Shown here piece after piece: positions 33,439 to 41,651 of a stretch of DNA of 50,626 bases (positions are counted from its first letter, which is position 1; each line of letters begins with the position of its first letter). The notes under the pieces are model-generated. The model saw only the letters and a program-made list of their open reading frames with translations, was not told the DNA's origin and made no database searches. The position numbers and the translations under genes were made by a program. Source of the stretch: DATGFB01 sp032160545 (GTDB lineage: Bacteria > Actinomycetota > Actinomycetes > Mycobacteriales > Jatrophihabitantaceae). The DNA lies in assembly GCA_032160545.1 (NCBI GenBank), contig JAVHVN010000107.1, positions 1 to 50,626 on the forward strand, in the 5' to 3' direction.

Positions 33439-34455
33439 TTACGGGCGGAGCGGGCCCTCACCTGCCCGGTTGGTCTCGATCGCGGTCGCGATCGTGTCGA
33501 GGTCGTCGCCGGTGAGCCGCGCGGATGCGGCGGCAAGCCATCCGTCGACCTGCCGCGGGCTGCGTGCGCCGACGATCGCGGCCGTCACGCCTCGGAACGC
33601 GAGCGTCCAGGCAACGGCTGCGGCGGGCTGGGTGATGCCATGGCGCCGGGCGACCTCGGCGATCGCGTCGGCCACCGCGAGATTCGCCTCGAGGTCGGTG
33701 GTGAAGTCCGAACTGCCGCGGCGCCAGTCGTCGCTCGGCAGCGCCGCCACCCGCTCGCGTGAGAACGCGCCGGTCAGCAAGCCCGACATCATCGGGCTGT
33801 AGACGATGACGCCGGTGTCGTGCGCCGTGGTCCAGGGAAGCAGATCGGCCGTCTCGCGGTGGATTGCCGAGAACGGTGGCTGCAGGCTGTCGACGTGCCC
33901 GAGGGACTCGGCGGTGTCGAGCTGCGCCGCGTCGTGGTTCGACAGGCCGACCGCCCGCACCTTGCCTTCGGCCTTGAGGTCGAGCAGCGTCTGCCAGTAG
34001 TCGGTGAGCGGTGTGCCGTCCTCGGCGGGCCAGTGCATCTGGTACAGGTCGATCTGCTCGACCTGCAGCCGCCGCAGCGACGCCTCGACCTCACGCCGGA
34101 TAGAGGCCGGCGCGCCGACTCGCTGCGGGGCGACCGAGCGGTCGCCCTCGTCCCACACCAGGCCGCACTTCGTGAAGACGTACGGACGGTCGGCGGCCGG
34201 GATGCCGGTGAGGGCCCGGGCGACGACCTCCTCGGAGTGGCCGAGTCCATACACCGCCGCGGTATCGATCCAGTTCACGCCCGCCTCGACCGCGTGCCGG
34301 ATCGCCGCGATCGCCTCGTCGTCGTCCTGGGGCCCCCAGGCGAACGTCCAGTCGCCGCCGCCGACGGCCCACGCGCCGAAGCCGACCCGAGTGATGTCCA
34401 TCCCGGTGTTGCCGAGGGGCTCCGTGCGGAGCCGGGTGTCATGCGTAGCAGCCAT
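33439..34455 (-). CDS. Aldo/keto reductase
   Basis: NADPH-dependent (beta/alpha)8 reductase of 338 aa. The catalytic tetrad is Asp64 and Tyr69 (NWIDTAAVYGLGHSEE), Lys96 (TKCGLVW) and His141 (YQMHWP). Cofactor-binding blocks are GLSNHD, VIVYSPMMSGLLTG and IVGARSPRQVD. It reduces small aldehydes or ketones; the substrate is unknown. ATG 34455 is preferred to ATG 34476 because the AKR core begins soon after. It lies downstream of a LysR gene on the same strand and of a 15-bp palindrome that may be the operator. Confidence 0.92.
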   Translation of the reverse strand: MAATHDTRLRTEPLGNTGMDITRVGFGAWAVGGGDWTFAWGPQDDDEAIAAIRHAVEAGVNWIDTAAVYGLGHSEEVVARALTGIPAADRPYVFTKCGLVWDEGDRSVAPQRVGAPASIRREVEASLRRLQVEQIDLYQMHWPAEDGTPLTDYWQTLLDLKAEGKVRAVGLSNHDAAQLDTAESLGHVDSLQPPFSAIHRETADLLPWTTAHDTGVIVYSPMMSGLLTGAFSRERVAALPSDDWRRGSSDFTTDLEANLAVADAIAEVARRHGITQPAAAVAWTLAFRGVTAAIVGARSPRQVDGWLAAASARLTGDDLDTIATAIETNRAGEGPLRP

Positions 34456-34511
34456 GCCTCCACCATGCCGCCGCAACGCTCATGCCGTCCAACGAAAGCT
34501 GGCGATGACGG

Positions 34512-34526
34512 TCATTGGTCCAATGA
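34512..34526. promoter_or_regulatory. 15-bp palindrome between lysR and AKR genes
   Basis: TCATTGG-T-CCAATGA is a perfect 7-1-7 palindrome, with AATGGTCC repeating part of it at 34525-34532. It covers the LysR stop codon and lies 57 bp upstream of the reductase ATG, lower in GC than its surroundings. Candidate operator for the LysR protein or another regulator. Confidence 0.4.
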
Positions 34527-35426
34527 ATGGTCCTCGGAGCGTCCGGATGGGAGCACCGAGGTCACCAGCTGCACCATCGCGCGCGTGGCCGCCGAGCGCG
34601 GGTGCTGAGTCGAGATCACCAGGGCGACGGCGAACTTCGGCGCCGGGCGCACCCGGACGAGATCCGGGCGCCGCCCGTCCGCGAGATTCGACGGCCCGAC
34701 GAACGCGTACCCGAAGCCGGCCCGCACCATTTCCGACACCGTCGGGACGTCGGCGACCTCGACCGCGACCTCGCGGGTGACACCTGCCTGGGCGAACAGC
34801 CGGTCGACGCTCAGCCGGATGCCCCATCCTGGCGGGAAGTCGATGAAACGCATGCCGTCGAGTTCGGCGAGCTCGATCGTGCGTCGCCTGCCGAAGGGGT
34901 GGCCCGGAGGGCAGCCGAGCACCATCTCCTCTTCGGCGAGCGTGTGCACCGCGAGCCCCGCCGGGTAACCCGAGGGCAGCGCCGCGAACGCCAGGTCCAG
35001 GCGGCCCTCGAGCACGTAGCGGGTCAGCTGCGCCGAGCCACCCTCGGCGGCGAGGGGGACGAGCCGCACGTCGGGATGCTCGCGGCTGTACCGGGTGAGC
35101 AGCGCGGCCAGGTCGATCAGCGCAAGCGACTGCATGATGCCGATGCGCACAGTGCCGCGTACCCCGCCCTTGACCGCGGCGACCGCGTCTCGGGCCGCGT
35201 CGGCGGCGGCCAGCGTGGATCGTGCCTGCTCGACCAGCGCCGCGCCGGCGTCGGTGAGCTCGACGCGGTGCGTGGTCCGGTTGAACAGCGTGGCGCCGAG
35301 TTCGCGCTCGAGCGAGCGCACCGACACGGACAGGGCCGACTGGACGAGATGCACGCGGGCGGCGGCGCGCGTGAAGCTCTGCTCCTCGGCTACGGCGAGG
35401 AAGTGCTCGAGATGGCGCAGCTCCAC
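34512..35426 (-). CDS. LysR-family transcriptional regulator
   Basis: LTTR of 304 aa. The N-terminal winged helix reads ELRHLEHFLAVAEEQSFTRAAARVHLVQSALSVSVRSLERELGA, followed by LFNRTTHRVELTDAGAAL; the C-terminal part is a periplasmic-binding-like effector domain (VRIGIMQSLALIDL onward). GTG 35426 is chosen because GAGG lies 7 nt upstream and MELRHL-type starts are standard for the family. Probable targets are the reductase and YoaK genes downstream; the effector is unknown. A -10 like TATGCT lies at 35471-35476 on the minus strand. Divergent from the HIT gene. Confidence 0.93.
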   Translation of the reverse strand: MELRHLEHFLAVAEEQSFTRAAARVHLVQSALSVSVRSLERELGATLFNRTTHRVELTDAGAALVEQARSTLAAADAARDAVAAVKGGVRGTVRIGIMQSLALIDLAALLTRYSREHPDVRLVPLAAEGGSAQLTRYVLEGRLDLAFAALPSGYPAGLAVHTLAEEEMVLGCPPGHPFGRRRTIELAELDGMRFIDFPPGWGIRLSVDRLFAQAGVTREVAVEVADVPTVSEMVRAGFGYAFVGPSNLADGRRPDLVRVRPAPKFAVALVISTQHPRSAATRAMVQLVTSVLPSGRSEDHSLDQ

Positions 35427-35545
35427 GTCATGCCTCACAGTGATGAGCGCTACCGCGGTTGTTCGTGCACAGCATATCGGCGCCGTCCGCCCGATCCGAC
35501 GAAGTCGCGCCCCGGCACCAGGTCGGCTCCGGGCAGAGCCGTCGC

Positions 35546-35557
35546 TAAGGTCGACCC
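35546..35557 (+). promoter_or_regulatory. Leaderless-type -10 box for the HIT gene
   Basis: TAAGGT (35546-35551) ends 6 nt before the ATG at 35558; no ribosome-binding site is present. Confidence 0.45.
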
Positions 35558-35896
35558 ATGGCCGAGGACTGTCTGTTCTGCGGGATCGTCGCGGGCACGG
35601 TGCCCGCCGACATCGTCTACGCGGACGACGCCGCGGTGGCATTCCGCGACATCAACCCCCAGGCTCCCGTACACGTCCTGGTCGTTCCCCGCGAGCACGT
35701 CGTCGATCTGCGCGAGCTCGGGGGTCGTCCGGACCTCGCCGGCCCCTACGTCGCGGCCATCGGCAAGGTGGCCGACAACCTGGACGCACCCGACTTCCGC
35801 ACGGTGTTCAACACCGGTGCACCGGTGGGTCAGAGCGTGTTCCACATCCACGCCCATCTGCTTGCGGGACGCCCGATGGGCTGGCCGCCGGGCTGA
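35558..35896 (+). CDS. HIT family nucleotide hydrolase/transferase
   Basis: Histidine-triad protein of 112 aa. The N-terminus has the CLFCGIVAG zinc-type pair, the middle VLVVPREHVVDL, and the active site HIHAHLLAG. HinT-like members hydrolyse AMP-lysine or other phosphoramidates; the natural substrate is unclear. It precedes phoH by 68 bp. Confidence 0.95.
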   Translation: MAEDCLFCGIVAGTVPADIVYADDAAVAFRDINPQAPVHVLVVPREHVVDLRELGGRPDLAGPYVAAIGKVADNLDAPDFRTVFNTGAPVGQSVFHIHAHLLAGRPMGWPPG

Positions 35897-35923
35897 ACCC
35901 GGGATATTCGGGGCGTGCGCCGG

Positions 35924-35929
35924 TACGAT
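35924..35929 (+). promoter_or_regulatory. Possible -10 box of phoH
   Basis: TACGAT lies 35 nt upstream of the TTG start of phoH. A -35 box is not obvious. Confidence 0.3.
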
Positions 35930-35964
35930 GGACGAGTCCACGAGAACCGGCCAGAAAGCACAAC

Positions 35965-36993
35965 TTGTCCGATCCCACGCCGTCCACGGATCGCGTCTCC
36001 ACCGTCCTTGTCGTTCCCGGCGAGCAGGCCATGGTGTCCCTGCTCGGGTCTCGTGACGAACTGTTGCGGGTCATCGAGCGAAGCCTCGACAGCGACGTCC
36101 ACGTGCGGGGCAACGAGATCACCATCGCCGGCCGTCCCGAGGACAACGCGATCGCGGTGCGCCTCTTCGAGGAGCTTCTCGAGCTGATCAAGGCCGGCCA
36201 GAACCTGACCCCAGACGCGGTGTCACGGGCCCTGGGCATGCTGACGGCCGACGTCGGTGAGCGGCCGGCCGAGGTCCTGAGCCTCAACATCCTGTCCCGC
36301 CGCGGCAAGAACATCCGGCCGAAGACGCTGAACCAGAAGCGCTATGTCGATGCGATCGACAAGCACACCGTCGTGTTCGGCATCGGCCCGGCCGGTACCG
36401 GCAAGACCTACCTCGCGGTGGCGAAGGCCGTTCAGGCACTGCAGGCCAAACAGGTCAGCCGCATCATCCTGACCCGCCCGGCTGTCGAGGCCGGCGAGCG
36501 GCTCGGGTTCCTGCCCGGCACGCTCTACGACAAGATCGACCCGTACCTTCGACCGCTGCTCGACGCGCTGCAGGACATGCTCGATCCCGAGACGATCCCG
36601 CGGCTGACACAGGCCGGCACGATCGAGGTCGCGCCGCTGGCTTACATGCGCGGCCGGTCGCTCAACAACGCGTTCATCATCCTGGACGAGGCGCAGAACA
36701 CCACGCCCGAGCAGATGAAGATGTTCCTCACCCGCCTCGGCTTCGACTCCAGGATGGTCGTCACGGGCGACGTCACTCAGGTCGACCTTCCCGGTGACAC
36801 GAAGAGCGGCCTGCGGGTCGTGCGCGACATCCTCACCGACATCGACGACGTGTACTTCGCCGAACTGACCAGCACCGACGTCGTGCGGCACCGGCTGGTC
36901 GGCGAGATCGTCGATGCCTACGAGCGCTGGGACGCGCGTCAGGGCAGCCCCGCTCCGCCGTCGGCGACCCACGGGCCGCGACGCAGCCGGTGA
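35965..36993 (+). CDS. phoH: PhoH-like ATPase
   Basis: PhoH-family P-loop protein of 342 aa, possibly an RNA helicase or ribonuclease partner. An N-terminal KH-like region (DLHVRG-type, here SDVHVRGNEITIAG) precedes the ATPase: Walker A GPAGTGKT at 141-148, LTRPAVEAGERLGFLPG, Walker B FIILDEAQNTT and VVTGDVTQVDLP. TTG 35965 is the first start consistent with homology; the longer open frame runs through the HIT gene and is not real. The stop overlaps ybeY by 4 bp (GTGA), the conserved phoH-ybeY order linked to rRNA maturation. Confidence 0.95.
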   Translation: MSDPTPSTDRVSTVLVVPGEQAMVSLLGSRDELLRVIERSLDSDVHVRGNEITIAGRPEDNAIAVRLFEELLELIKAGQNLTPDAVSRALGMLTADVGERPAEVLSLNILSRRGKNIRPKTLNQKRYVDAIDKHTVVFGIGPAGTGKTYLAVAKAVQALQAKQVSRIILTRPAVEAGERLGFLPGTLYDKIDPYLRPLLDALQDMLDPETIPRLTQAGTIEVAPLAYMRGRSLNNAFIILDEAQNTTPEQMKMFLTRLGFDSRMVVTGDVTQVDLPGDTKSGLRVVRDILTDIDDVYFAELTSTDVVRHRLVGEIVDAYERWDARQGSPAPPSATHGPRRSR

Positions 36994-37547
36994 GCATCGA
37001 GGTCAACAACGAGTCCGGCGTCGCGGTGGACGAGGTCGGGCTGGCCGAGCTGGGCCGCTTCGTGCTCAACCGCCTCGGCATCGATCCGCTCGCCGAGCTG
37101 TCCGTCGTCCTCCTGGACGTCGACGCGATGGCTGCCCTGCACCTGCAGTGGATGGACCTCCCCGGCCCGACCGACGTCATGGCGTTCCCGATGGACGGCG
37201 CCGACACCCGCGCCGACCGCGTCGACCCGTCGGCGCCGCCCACCACGGACGAGAACCCGGGTGAGGCGATGCTCGGCGACGTCGTGCTCTGCCCCGCGGT
37301 GGCGGCGGACCAGGCCGCGTCGGCCGGCCACTCGCCCGAGGCCGAGCTGCACCTGCTGTGCACCCACGGCATCCTGCACCTGCTGGGTTACGACCACGGC
37401 GAGCCCGACGAGGAGCGCGAGATGTTCGAGCTGCAGGCGCGGCTGCTCGGCGAGTGGGTCGACGCGGGCGGCCGCAGCCCGATCCACGCTCCGCTCGCAG
37501 GCACCGGTGGCGAGGGGCGCGAGGCCGCCGGTGGACGGCATGTCTGA
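36990..37547 (+). CDS. ybeY: Endoribonuclease YbeY
   Basis: Metal-dependent RNase of 185 aa in 16S rRNA 3'-end maturation and ribosome quality control. The zinc-binding motif is HGILHLLGYDH with His126, His130 and His136; DVMAFPMD and GDVVLCP are the other family blocks. It carries a C-terminal extension of about 35 residues. The GTG start overlaps the phoH stop. Confidence 0.96.
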   Translation: MSIEVNNESGVAVDEVGLAELGRFVLNRLGIDPLAELSVVLLDVDAMAALHLQWMDLPGPTDVMAFPMDGADTRADRVDPSAPPTTDENPGEAMLGDVVLCPAVAADQAASAGHSPEAELHLLCTHGILHLLGYDHGEPDEEREMFELQARLLGEWVDAGGRSPIHAPLAGTGGEGREAAGGRHV

Positions 37548-37598
37548 CCCGGGCGCCGCCGCCAGACCCGGCCGGCCGCACGCCCGTGGCGGTGCCCG

Positions 37599-38918
37599 AT
37601 GACGACCGGGGACATCATCGCGCTCGTCGTCGCTGTCTGCCTGATCCCGTTGGGAGGCCTGTTCGCCTGCGTCGATTCCGCGCTCGGGCGGGTGTCGGTC
37701 GCGCGCGTCGAGGAGTTCCTCCGCGAGGGCCTGCGCGGCGCGCCCGCGCTTCGGCGCGTCGTCGAGGACCGCGCACGGTTCACCAACCTGCTGCTCCTGC
37801 TGCGGCTGTCCTGCGAGCTCACCGCCACCGTCCTGGCGACGATCGTGGCTCGGGCGCAGTTCGGCGGCCGGTGGCCGGTGCCGCTGATCACGGTCCTGGT
37901 GATGGTCTTCGTGTCGTACGCGATCGTCGGTGTCGGGCCCCGGACGATCGGCCGCCAGCATCCGAACCAGGTCGCCCTTGCCTTCTCGAGGGTGGTGCTG
38001 GTGCTCGGCCGCGTATTCGGTCCGCTGGCCTCGTTGCTCATCCTGGTGGGCAACGCCCTCACCCCTGGCCGCGGCCTGCGGGACGGACCGTTCGCCTCCG
38101 AGGTCGAACTGCGCGAGCTGGTCGACATGGCCGAGGAGCGCGGCGTCGTCGAGCACGGCGAGCGGCAGATGATCCAGTCGGTGTTCGAGCTCGGCGACAC
38201 CATTGCGCGCGAGGTCATGGTGCCGCGCACCGAGATCGTCTGGATCGAACGCTCCAAGACCGTGCCGCAAGCGCTCGCACTTGCCCTGCGCAGCGGCTTC
38301 TCGCGCATCCCGGTCGTCGGCGAGAACCTCGACGACATCGTCGGCATCGCCTACCTCAAGGACCTCGCGCGGCGGGCGCAGGACGCCGAGCGGGCCCGGG
38401 CCACGAAGGTCGACGAGGTCATGCGGCCCGCCATCTTCGTCCCCGAGTCGAAGCCGGTCGACGAGATGTTGCGCGAGATGCAGGCGCGGCGAACCCACAT
38501 GGCGATCGTCATCGACGAGTACGGCGGAACTGCCGGCCTGGTGACGATCGAAGACATCCTGGAAGAGATCGTCGGCGAGATCACCGACGAGTACGACGTC
38601 GAGCGCCCGCCCGTTGAGCGGATCGACGACGACACCGCCCGGGTCACCGCCCGGCTCGCGGTCGAGGATCTCGGCGAGCTGTTCGGCGTCGACATGCCTG
38701 ACCGCGACGACGTCGAGACCGTCGGCGGCCTGCTGGCCGAGTCGCTCGGGCGCGTGCCGATCCCAGGTGCGCGAGCCGAGGCACACGGCCTGGAGCTGAT
38801 CGCCGAGAGCGCGGGCGGCCGTCGCAACCGCATCGATACCGTGCTGGTGCGGCGCCTGCCCGAGCAGGGCGACCACGACGAGCCGGTTCGCCCCGCCGAG
38901 GAGGTCGAGACCCGGTGA
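37599..38918 (+). CDS. CNNM/CBS-domain membrane protein (CorC/HlyC family)
   Basis: Hemolysin-C-like protein of 439 aa: an N-terminal CNNM membrane domain with about four helices (to about 150), two CBS domains (about 200-330, EVMVPRTEIVWIER and SRIPVVGENLDDIVGIAYLKDL), and a CorC_HlyC transporter-associated domain at the C-terminus (TARLAVEDLGELFGVD). Such proteins are linked to magnesium or cobalt export and are named hemolysins only by history. Same position as mycobacterial Rv2366c, after ybeY and before the deaminase-like gene. Confidence 0.93.
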   Translation: MTTGDIIALVVAVCLIPLGGLFACVDSALGRVSVARVEEFLREGLRGAPALRRVVEDRARFTNLLLLLRLSCELTATVLATIVARAQFGGRWPVPLITVLVMVFVSYAIVGVGPRTIGRQHPNQVALAFSRVVLVLGRVFGPLASLLILVGNALTPGRGLRDGPFASEVELRELVDMAEERGVVEHGERQMIQSVFELGDTIAREVMVPRTEIVWIERSKTVPQALALALRSGFSRIPVVGENLDDIVGIAYLKDLARRAQDAERARATKVDEVMRPAIFVPESKPVDEMLREMQARRTHMAIVIDEYGGTAGLVTIEDILEEIVGEITDEYDVERPPVERIDDDTARVTARLAVEDLGELFGVDMPDRDDVETVGGLLAESLGRVPIPGARAEAHGLELIAESAGGRRNRIDTVLVRRLPEQGDHDEPVRPAEEVETR

Positions 38919-39226
38919 GTGAGCTGTCCGCGGAGGATCAGAAGCTGGTCACCCTCGCCCGCTCGGCACGTGTGCGCACCGGCGCGGCCCAGGGCGCGGC
39001 AGTACGCGACACGGACGGACGCACGTACGTGGCAGCGACCGTCGACCTGCCCTCGCTCTCGCTGTCGGCGCTGCAGGTGGCCGTCGCCATGGCGGTGTCC
39101 TCCGGCGCGCTCGGCCTGGAGGCCGCGGTCGTGCTCGGCAGCGGGAAGATCGACGACGCCGACGAGGCGGGCGTCGCCGCGGTGCGCGACGTCGCGCCGT
39201 CAGCCTCGGTTCGCTTCGTCGCCTGA
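38915..39226 (+). CDS. Cytidine-deaminase-like protein lacking the zinc motif
   Basis: Protein of 103 aa corresponding in place and size to mycobacterial Rv2365c. The fold pattern GAAQGAAVRDTDGRTYVAATVDLPSLSLSALQVAVAMAVSSGA resembles a cytidine deaminase, but the catalytic HAE and PCxxC zinc ligands are missing (SLSALQ instead). It contains no Cys at all. A non-catalytic or nucleotide-binding role is likely; unknown. The GTG overlaps the upstream stop, and its 3' end overlaps the convergent hydrolase by 27 bp. Confidence 0.75.
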   Translation: MSELSAEDQKLVTLARSARVRTGAAQGAAVRDTDGRTYVAATVDLPSLSLSALQVAVAMAVSSGALGLEAAVVLGSGKIDDADEAGVAAVRDVAPSASVRFVA

Positions 39227-40030
39227 CGCCGGGTTGCGCAGCCCGGTGGTTTCACCGCCGAGCAGGTCGGGCAGCAGCTCGACGACGGTGGCCCATTCGG
39301 GCGAGCCCGGGTCGACGAGTGCCATATGGTCGCCCTTCGTCTCGACCAGGCGCGCACGAGCGCCGGCCCGATGCGCGGCCGCCACGTACGCCTCGCTCTG
39401 CGCGAACGGCACCGCCTCGTCGCGACGCGAATGCAGGCAGACCACTGCCGCGGGGGCGGGCGCCAGGGTGAGCGGGTCCGCGACCGCGTAACGCTGCGGC
39501 ACCTCGCCCGGCATTCCACCGAGCAGATCGGGTACCGCCCGCCCGCCGACGCCGGTCTGCGCCGCGGTGACGAGGTCGAGCACGCCGGCCTGGGTGACGA
39601 CGCCGCTCAACCGCACTGCCGGATCCGCCCCCGGGGTGCCGTCCGCCAGGTTCGGCCGCGACGCGGCCCACGCCGCCAGGTGACCGCCCGCGGAGTGCCC
39701 GATCGCGACCGTCCTGGACTGGTCGACGCCGAGCGTCGCGAGCAGGTCGATGGCCGCGGAGACGTCCTCGAGGGTGCCGGGCCACCCGCCCCCGCGGGCG
39801 ACCCGGCGGTACTCGATGTTCCAGGTGACCCATCCTCGCGCCGCCAGGTCACGCGCCAGCGGTCGTCCCAAGGATGCGTCGTACCGCGCCCGCCAGAACC
39901 CGCCGTGGATCACGACAACCGTGCCCGGCAGGCGCGCGCCCTCGGGTAGCCACAGCTCGCCGTACTGATCCGGGTGGGGTCCGTACGCGTGTCGCTGCAC
40001 GCCCTGCAGTCTGCCGCGCCGCCCCCGCAT
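39200..40030 (-). CDS. Alpha/beta hydrolase, kynurenine-formamidase-like
   Basis: Hydrolase of about 276 aa. The oxyanion motif is HGGFW at 42-46, as in arylformamidases and related esterases; the triad is Ser113 (GHSAGGH), Asp204 (RRDEAVP) and His235 (GDHMAL). The activity is inferred as an ester or amide hydrolase. The start is uncertain: ATG 40030, or GTG 40000 (266 aa). It lies 20 nt after the MBL gene on the same strand, so it is probably the last gene of the TetR-led operon. Its 3' end overlaps the deaminase-like gene. Confidence 0.83.
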   Translation of the reverse strand: MRGRRGRLQGVQRHAYGPHPDQYGELWLPEGARLPGTVVVIHGGFWRARYDASLGRPLARDLAARGWVTWNIEYRRVARGGGWPGTLEDVSAAIDLLATLGVDQSRTVAIGHSAGGHLAAWAASRPNLADGTPGADPAVRLSGVVTQAGVLDLVTAAQTGVGGRAVPDLLGGMPGEVPQRYAVADPLTLAPAPAAVVCLHSRRDEAVPFAQSEAYVAAAHRAGARARLVETKGDHMALVDPGSPEWATVVELLPDLLGGETTGLRNPASGDEANRG

Positions 40031-40050
40031 GCTCGCCGCGGGGCGAGGCG

Positions 40051-40857
40051 TCAGCCCGGCTGCGGTTCGAACTGGCGCAGCATCTGCTCGAGCGCGGCCT
40101 GGTCCGGCCCGACGAACGGCTCCATGCCCGGCGCCCGGCTCGCGGTGGCGAGGAAGGACGCGGTGCGGCCCGCCGCGGGCGGCAGGTGCGTGCTCAGGAT
40201 GAGCGACGGATCGAACACCCGGATCGGGTCCAGGGTCGCGCCGAAGCGAACGGGGTCGGCCGTGTGCACCCACGGGCTGTCGACACTCGTCCAGAGCATC
40301 TGCCGATTCATCAGCTCCTCGGCCGAGAGGATGCCGACGTCCTCCGCCGCCGCCGCTTCCGCGGTGGGCATCGGTGCGCCGAAGCAGTCGGAGCTGAAGA
40401 AGGTGCCCGAGCTGTTGTCGAAGAACCCGACGGTCGCCGCATTGTCGAACAGTGGCGGGCGGACGCCGGTGATGGTGCGGTCACCGAGGTCGAGGCTCTG
40501 GCCCGGGTTGAGCAGGTAGACCCGGTCCATCGGCAGGGGACGCTCGGTACTCATGATGCCGACCCCGATGAACGTGGTGATCACCCGCGCGTTCGGTGCC
40601 GCCTCGAGCAGCTCGAACAGCGCGCCGGTGTGGTCGCGGTCGGGATGCGTCAGCCAGATCCAGCTGACGTCCTCGGGGTCGATGACCGACGCCAGGGCGT
40701 GCAGGAAGCCGCGATCGGGAAGGCCCAGACCGGTGTCGATGACGAGCGGTTGCTCGGCGTGCAGCACGAAGGCATTGACCGGCAGGAAACCGAGGCCGGG
40801 CACTTCGGCCTGGTCGTTGAGGACGCTGACGTCGTCGTTGACTCGGATGGTGTGCAT
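40051..40857 (-). CDS. MBL-fold protein with diiron-type HxDxDH motif
   Basis: Metallo-beta-lactamase-fold protein of 268 aa. The metal motif is H71-P-D73-R-D75-H76 (LTHPDRDHTG), with Asp157 (SSDCFGA) and His224 (LSTHLPP). Hydrolases use HxHxDH; an acidic residue in the middle is the hallmark of flavodiiron-type oxygen or NO reductases and related oxygen-binding diiron proteins. No His occurs at the expected fourth position around 130-150, where Asn139 sits. There is no flavodoxin domain. A redox or oxygen-sensing role is inferred. The ATG shares one base with the stop of the upstream gene (TGATG). Confidence 0.82.
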   Translation of the reverse strand: MHTIRVNDDVSVLNDQAEVPGLGFLPVNAFVLHAEQPLVIDTGLGLPDRGFLHALASVIDPEDVSWIWLTHPDRDHTGALFELLEAAPNARVITTFIGVGIMSTERPLPMDRVYLLNPGQSLDLGDRTITGVRPPLFDNAATVGFFDNSSGTFFSSDCFGAPMPTAEAAAAEDVGILSAEELMNRQMLWTSVDSPWVHTADPVRFGATLDPIRVFDPSLILSTHLPPAAGRTASFLATASRAPGMEPFVGPDQAALEQMLRQFEPQPG

Positions 40858-41651
40858 CAGAACGGCACCTCCGTGGTGAGCAGGCCGTCGCCGGACGCGC
40901 GACCCGAGGCCATTCGGCAGAATTCGACGGCGTCGAGTTCCAGGGACGGTCCGCCGGCTCCGCCGTGATCGGCGGGTGTGCGCGGGCTGCCGGTCCCGAA
41001 TTGCCAGGAACCGCCGGCCGGCCCGGTGAGGCGCAGGGAGCAGGGCTGGCCGTGTCGCGCCGCCCACTCGCGGACGACGTCGTCGACGATCGCGCCGTCG
41101 TGGTCCGGTGTGTGCACCAGTTCCGCCCCGGTGGCCCGCGTGACGTCGATGCGGTGCATCCACGGATCTCGGGTGAGGATCGTGTCGATGAGGTAGCCGA
41201 GCGTCCAGCGCTCGACCCGGCCGTTGACGGGAAAGGCCATCTCCGGGGGGCTCATGCGGCGGACGAACCACGGTGTGCGGCGCCGGCCGCGAGCGGCCCT
41301 CGGTGCCACGGCGTCGAAGCGGGAGACGATCTGCTGGGGGCTCATCGCCATGCGCTCCTCGACCTGCAGCGCAGTCAGTGCGTCGATGAAGACGTCACCG
41401 CGGTGCTTCGCGAGCTTGAGCTGGCGGGAGTTCTCGCGCATCGACGCCGACATCTCCGCCATGCCGAGCAGGTGGCTCGCCATCGTCCGGACGTCCCATC
41501 CGGGGCACTCGGTCTGGGTCGCCCACTGCTGCGGCGACAGGGTGCGCAGCAGCTCGACGAAGCGGCGGTACTCCGTTGCGGCCAGCCGCATCGCCACGGC
41601 ACGTTCGAGCGCCGCCTTGCGGGGTGTCGCGACCTCGGCGGTCATCGTCAT
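40857..41651 (-). CDS. Mycothiol-dependent maleylpyruvate isomerase-fold protein
   Basis: DinB/MDMPI-fold protein of 264 aa. TECPGWDVRTMASHLLGMAE with metal ligand His60 and LTRDPWMHRIDV are the signature blocks. In actinomycetes such proteins use mycothiol, or are of unknown function. The C-terminal part (GPAGGSWQFGTG onward) is an SCP2-like MDMPI C-terminal domain. ATG 41651 has AGGAGGA upstream and overlaps the TetR stop (ATGA). Together with the MBL gene it forms a tightly coupled unit. Confidence 0.85.
   Translation of the reverse strand: MTMTAEVATPRKAALERAVAMRLAATEYRRFVELLRTLSPQQWATQTECPGWDVRTMASHLLGMAEMSASMRENSRQLKLAKHRGDVFIDALTALQVEERMAMSPQQIVSRFDAVAPRAARGRRRTPWFVRRMSPPEMAFPVNGRVERWTLGYLIDTILTRDPWMHRIDVTRATGAELVHTPDHDGAIVDDVVREWAARHGQPCSLRLTGPAGGSWQFGTGSPRTPADHGGAGGPSLELDAVEFCRMASGRASGDGLLTTEVPF

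Noticed and set aside
35095..35964. N-terminal extension of phoH through the HIT gene
   Set aside because: It is out of frame with the HIT gene, Arg/Ser-rich and non-conserved; the TTG at 35965 begins the PhoH-like sequence.
36401..36420. PhoH P-loop region as possible toxin-antitoxin (PhoH2/PhoAT) module
   Set aside because: There is no PIN domain and no upstream antitoxin; neighbours are ybeY and a HIT gene, the ordinary PhoH1 context.
36939..38876. 645-codon minus-strand open frame over ybeY and the CBS gene
   Set aside because: Antisense artefact with Asp/His/Arg-rich repeats and no domain.
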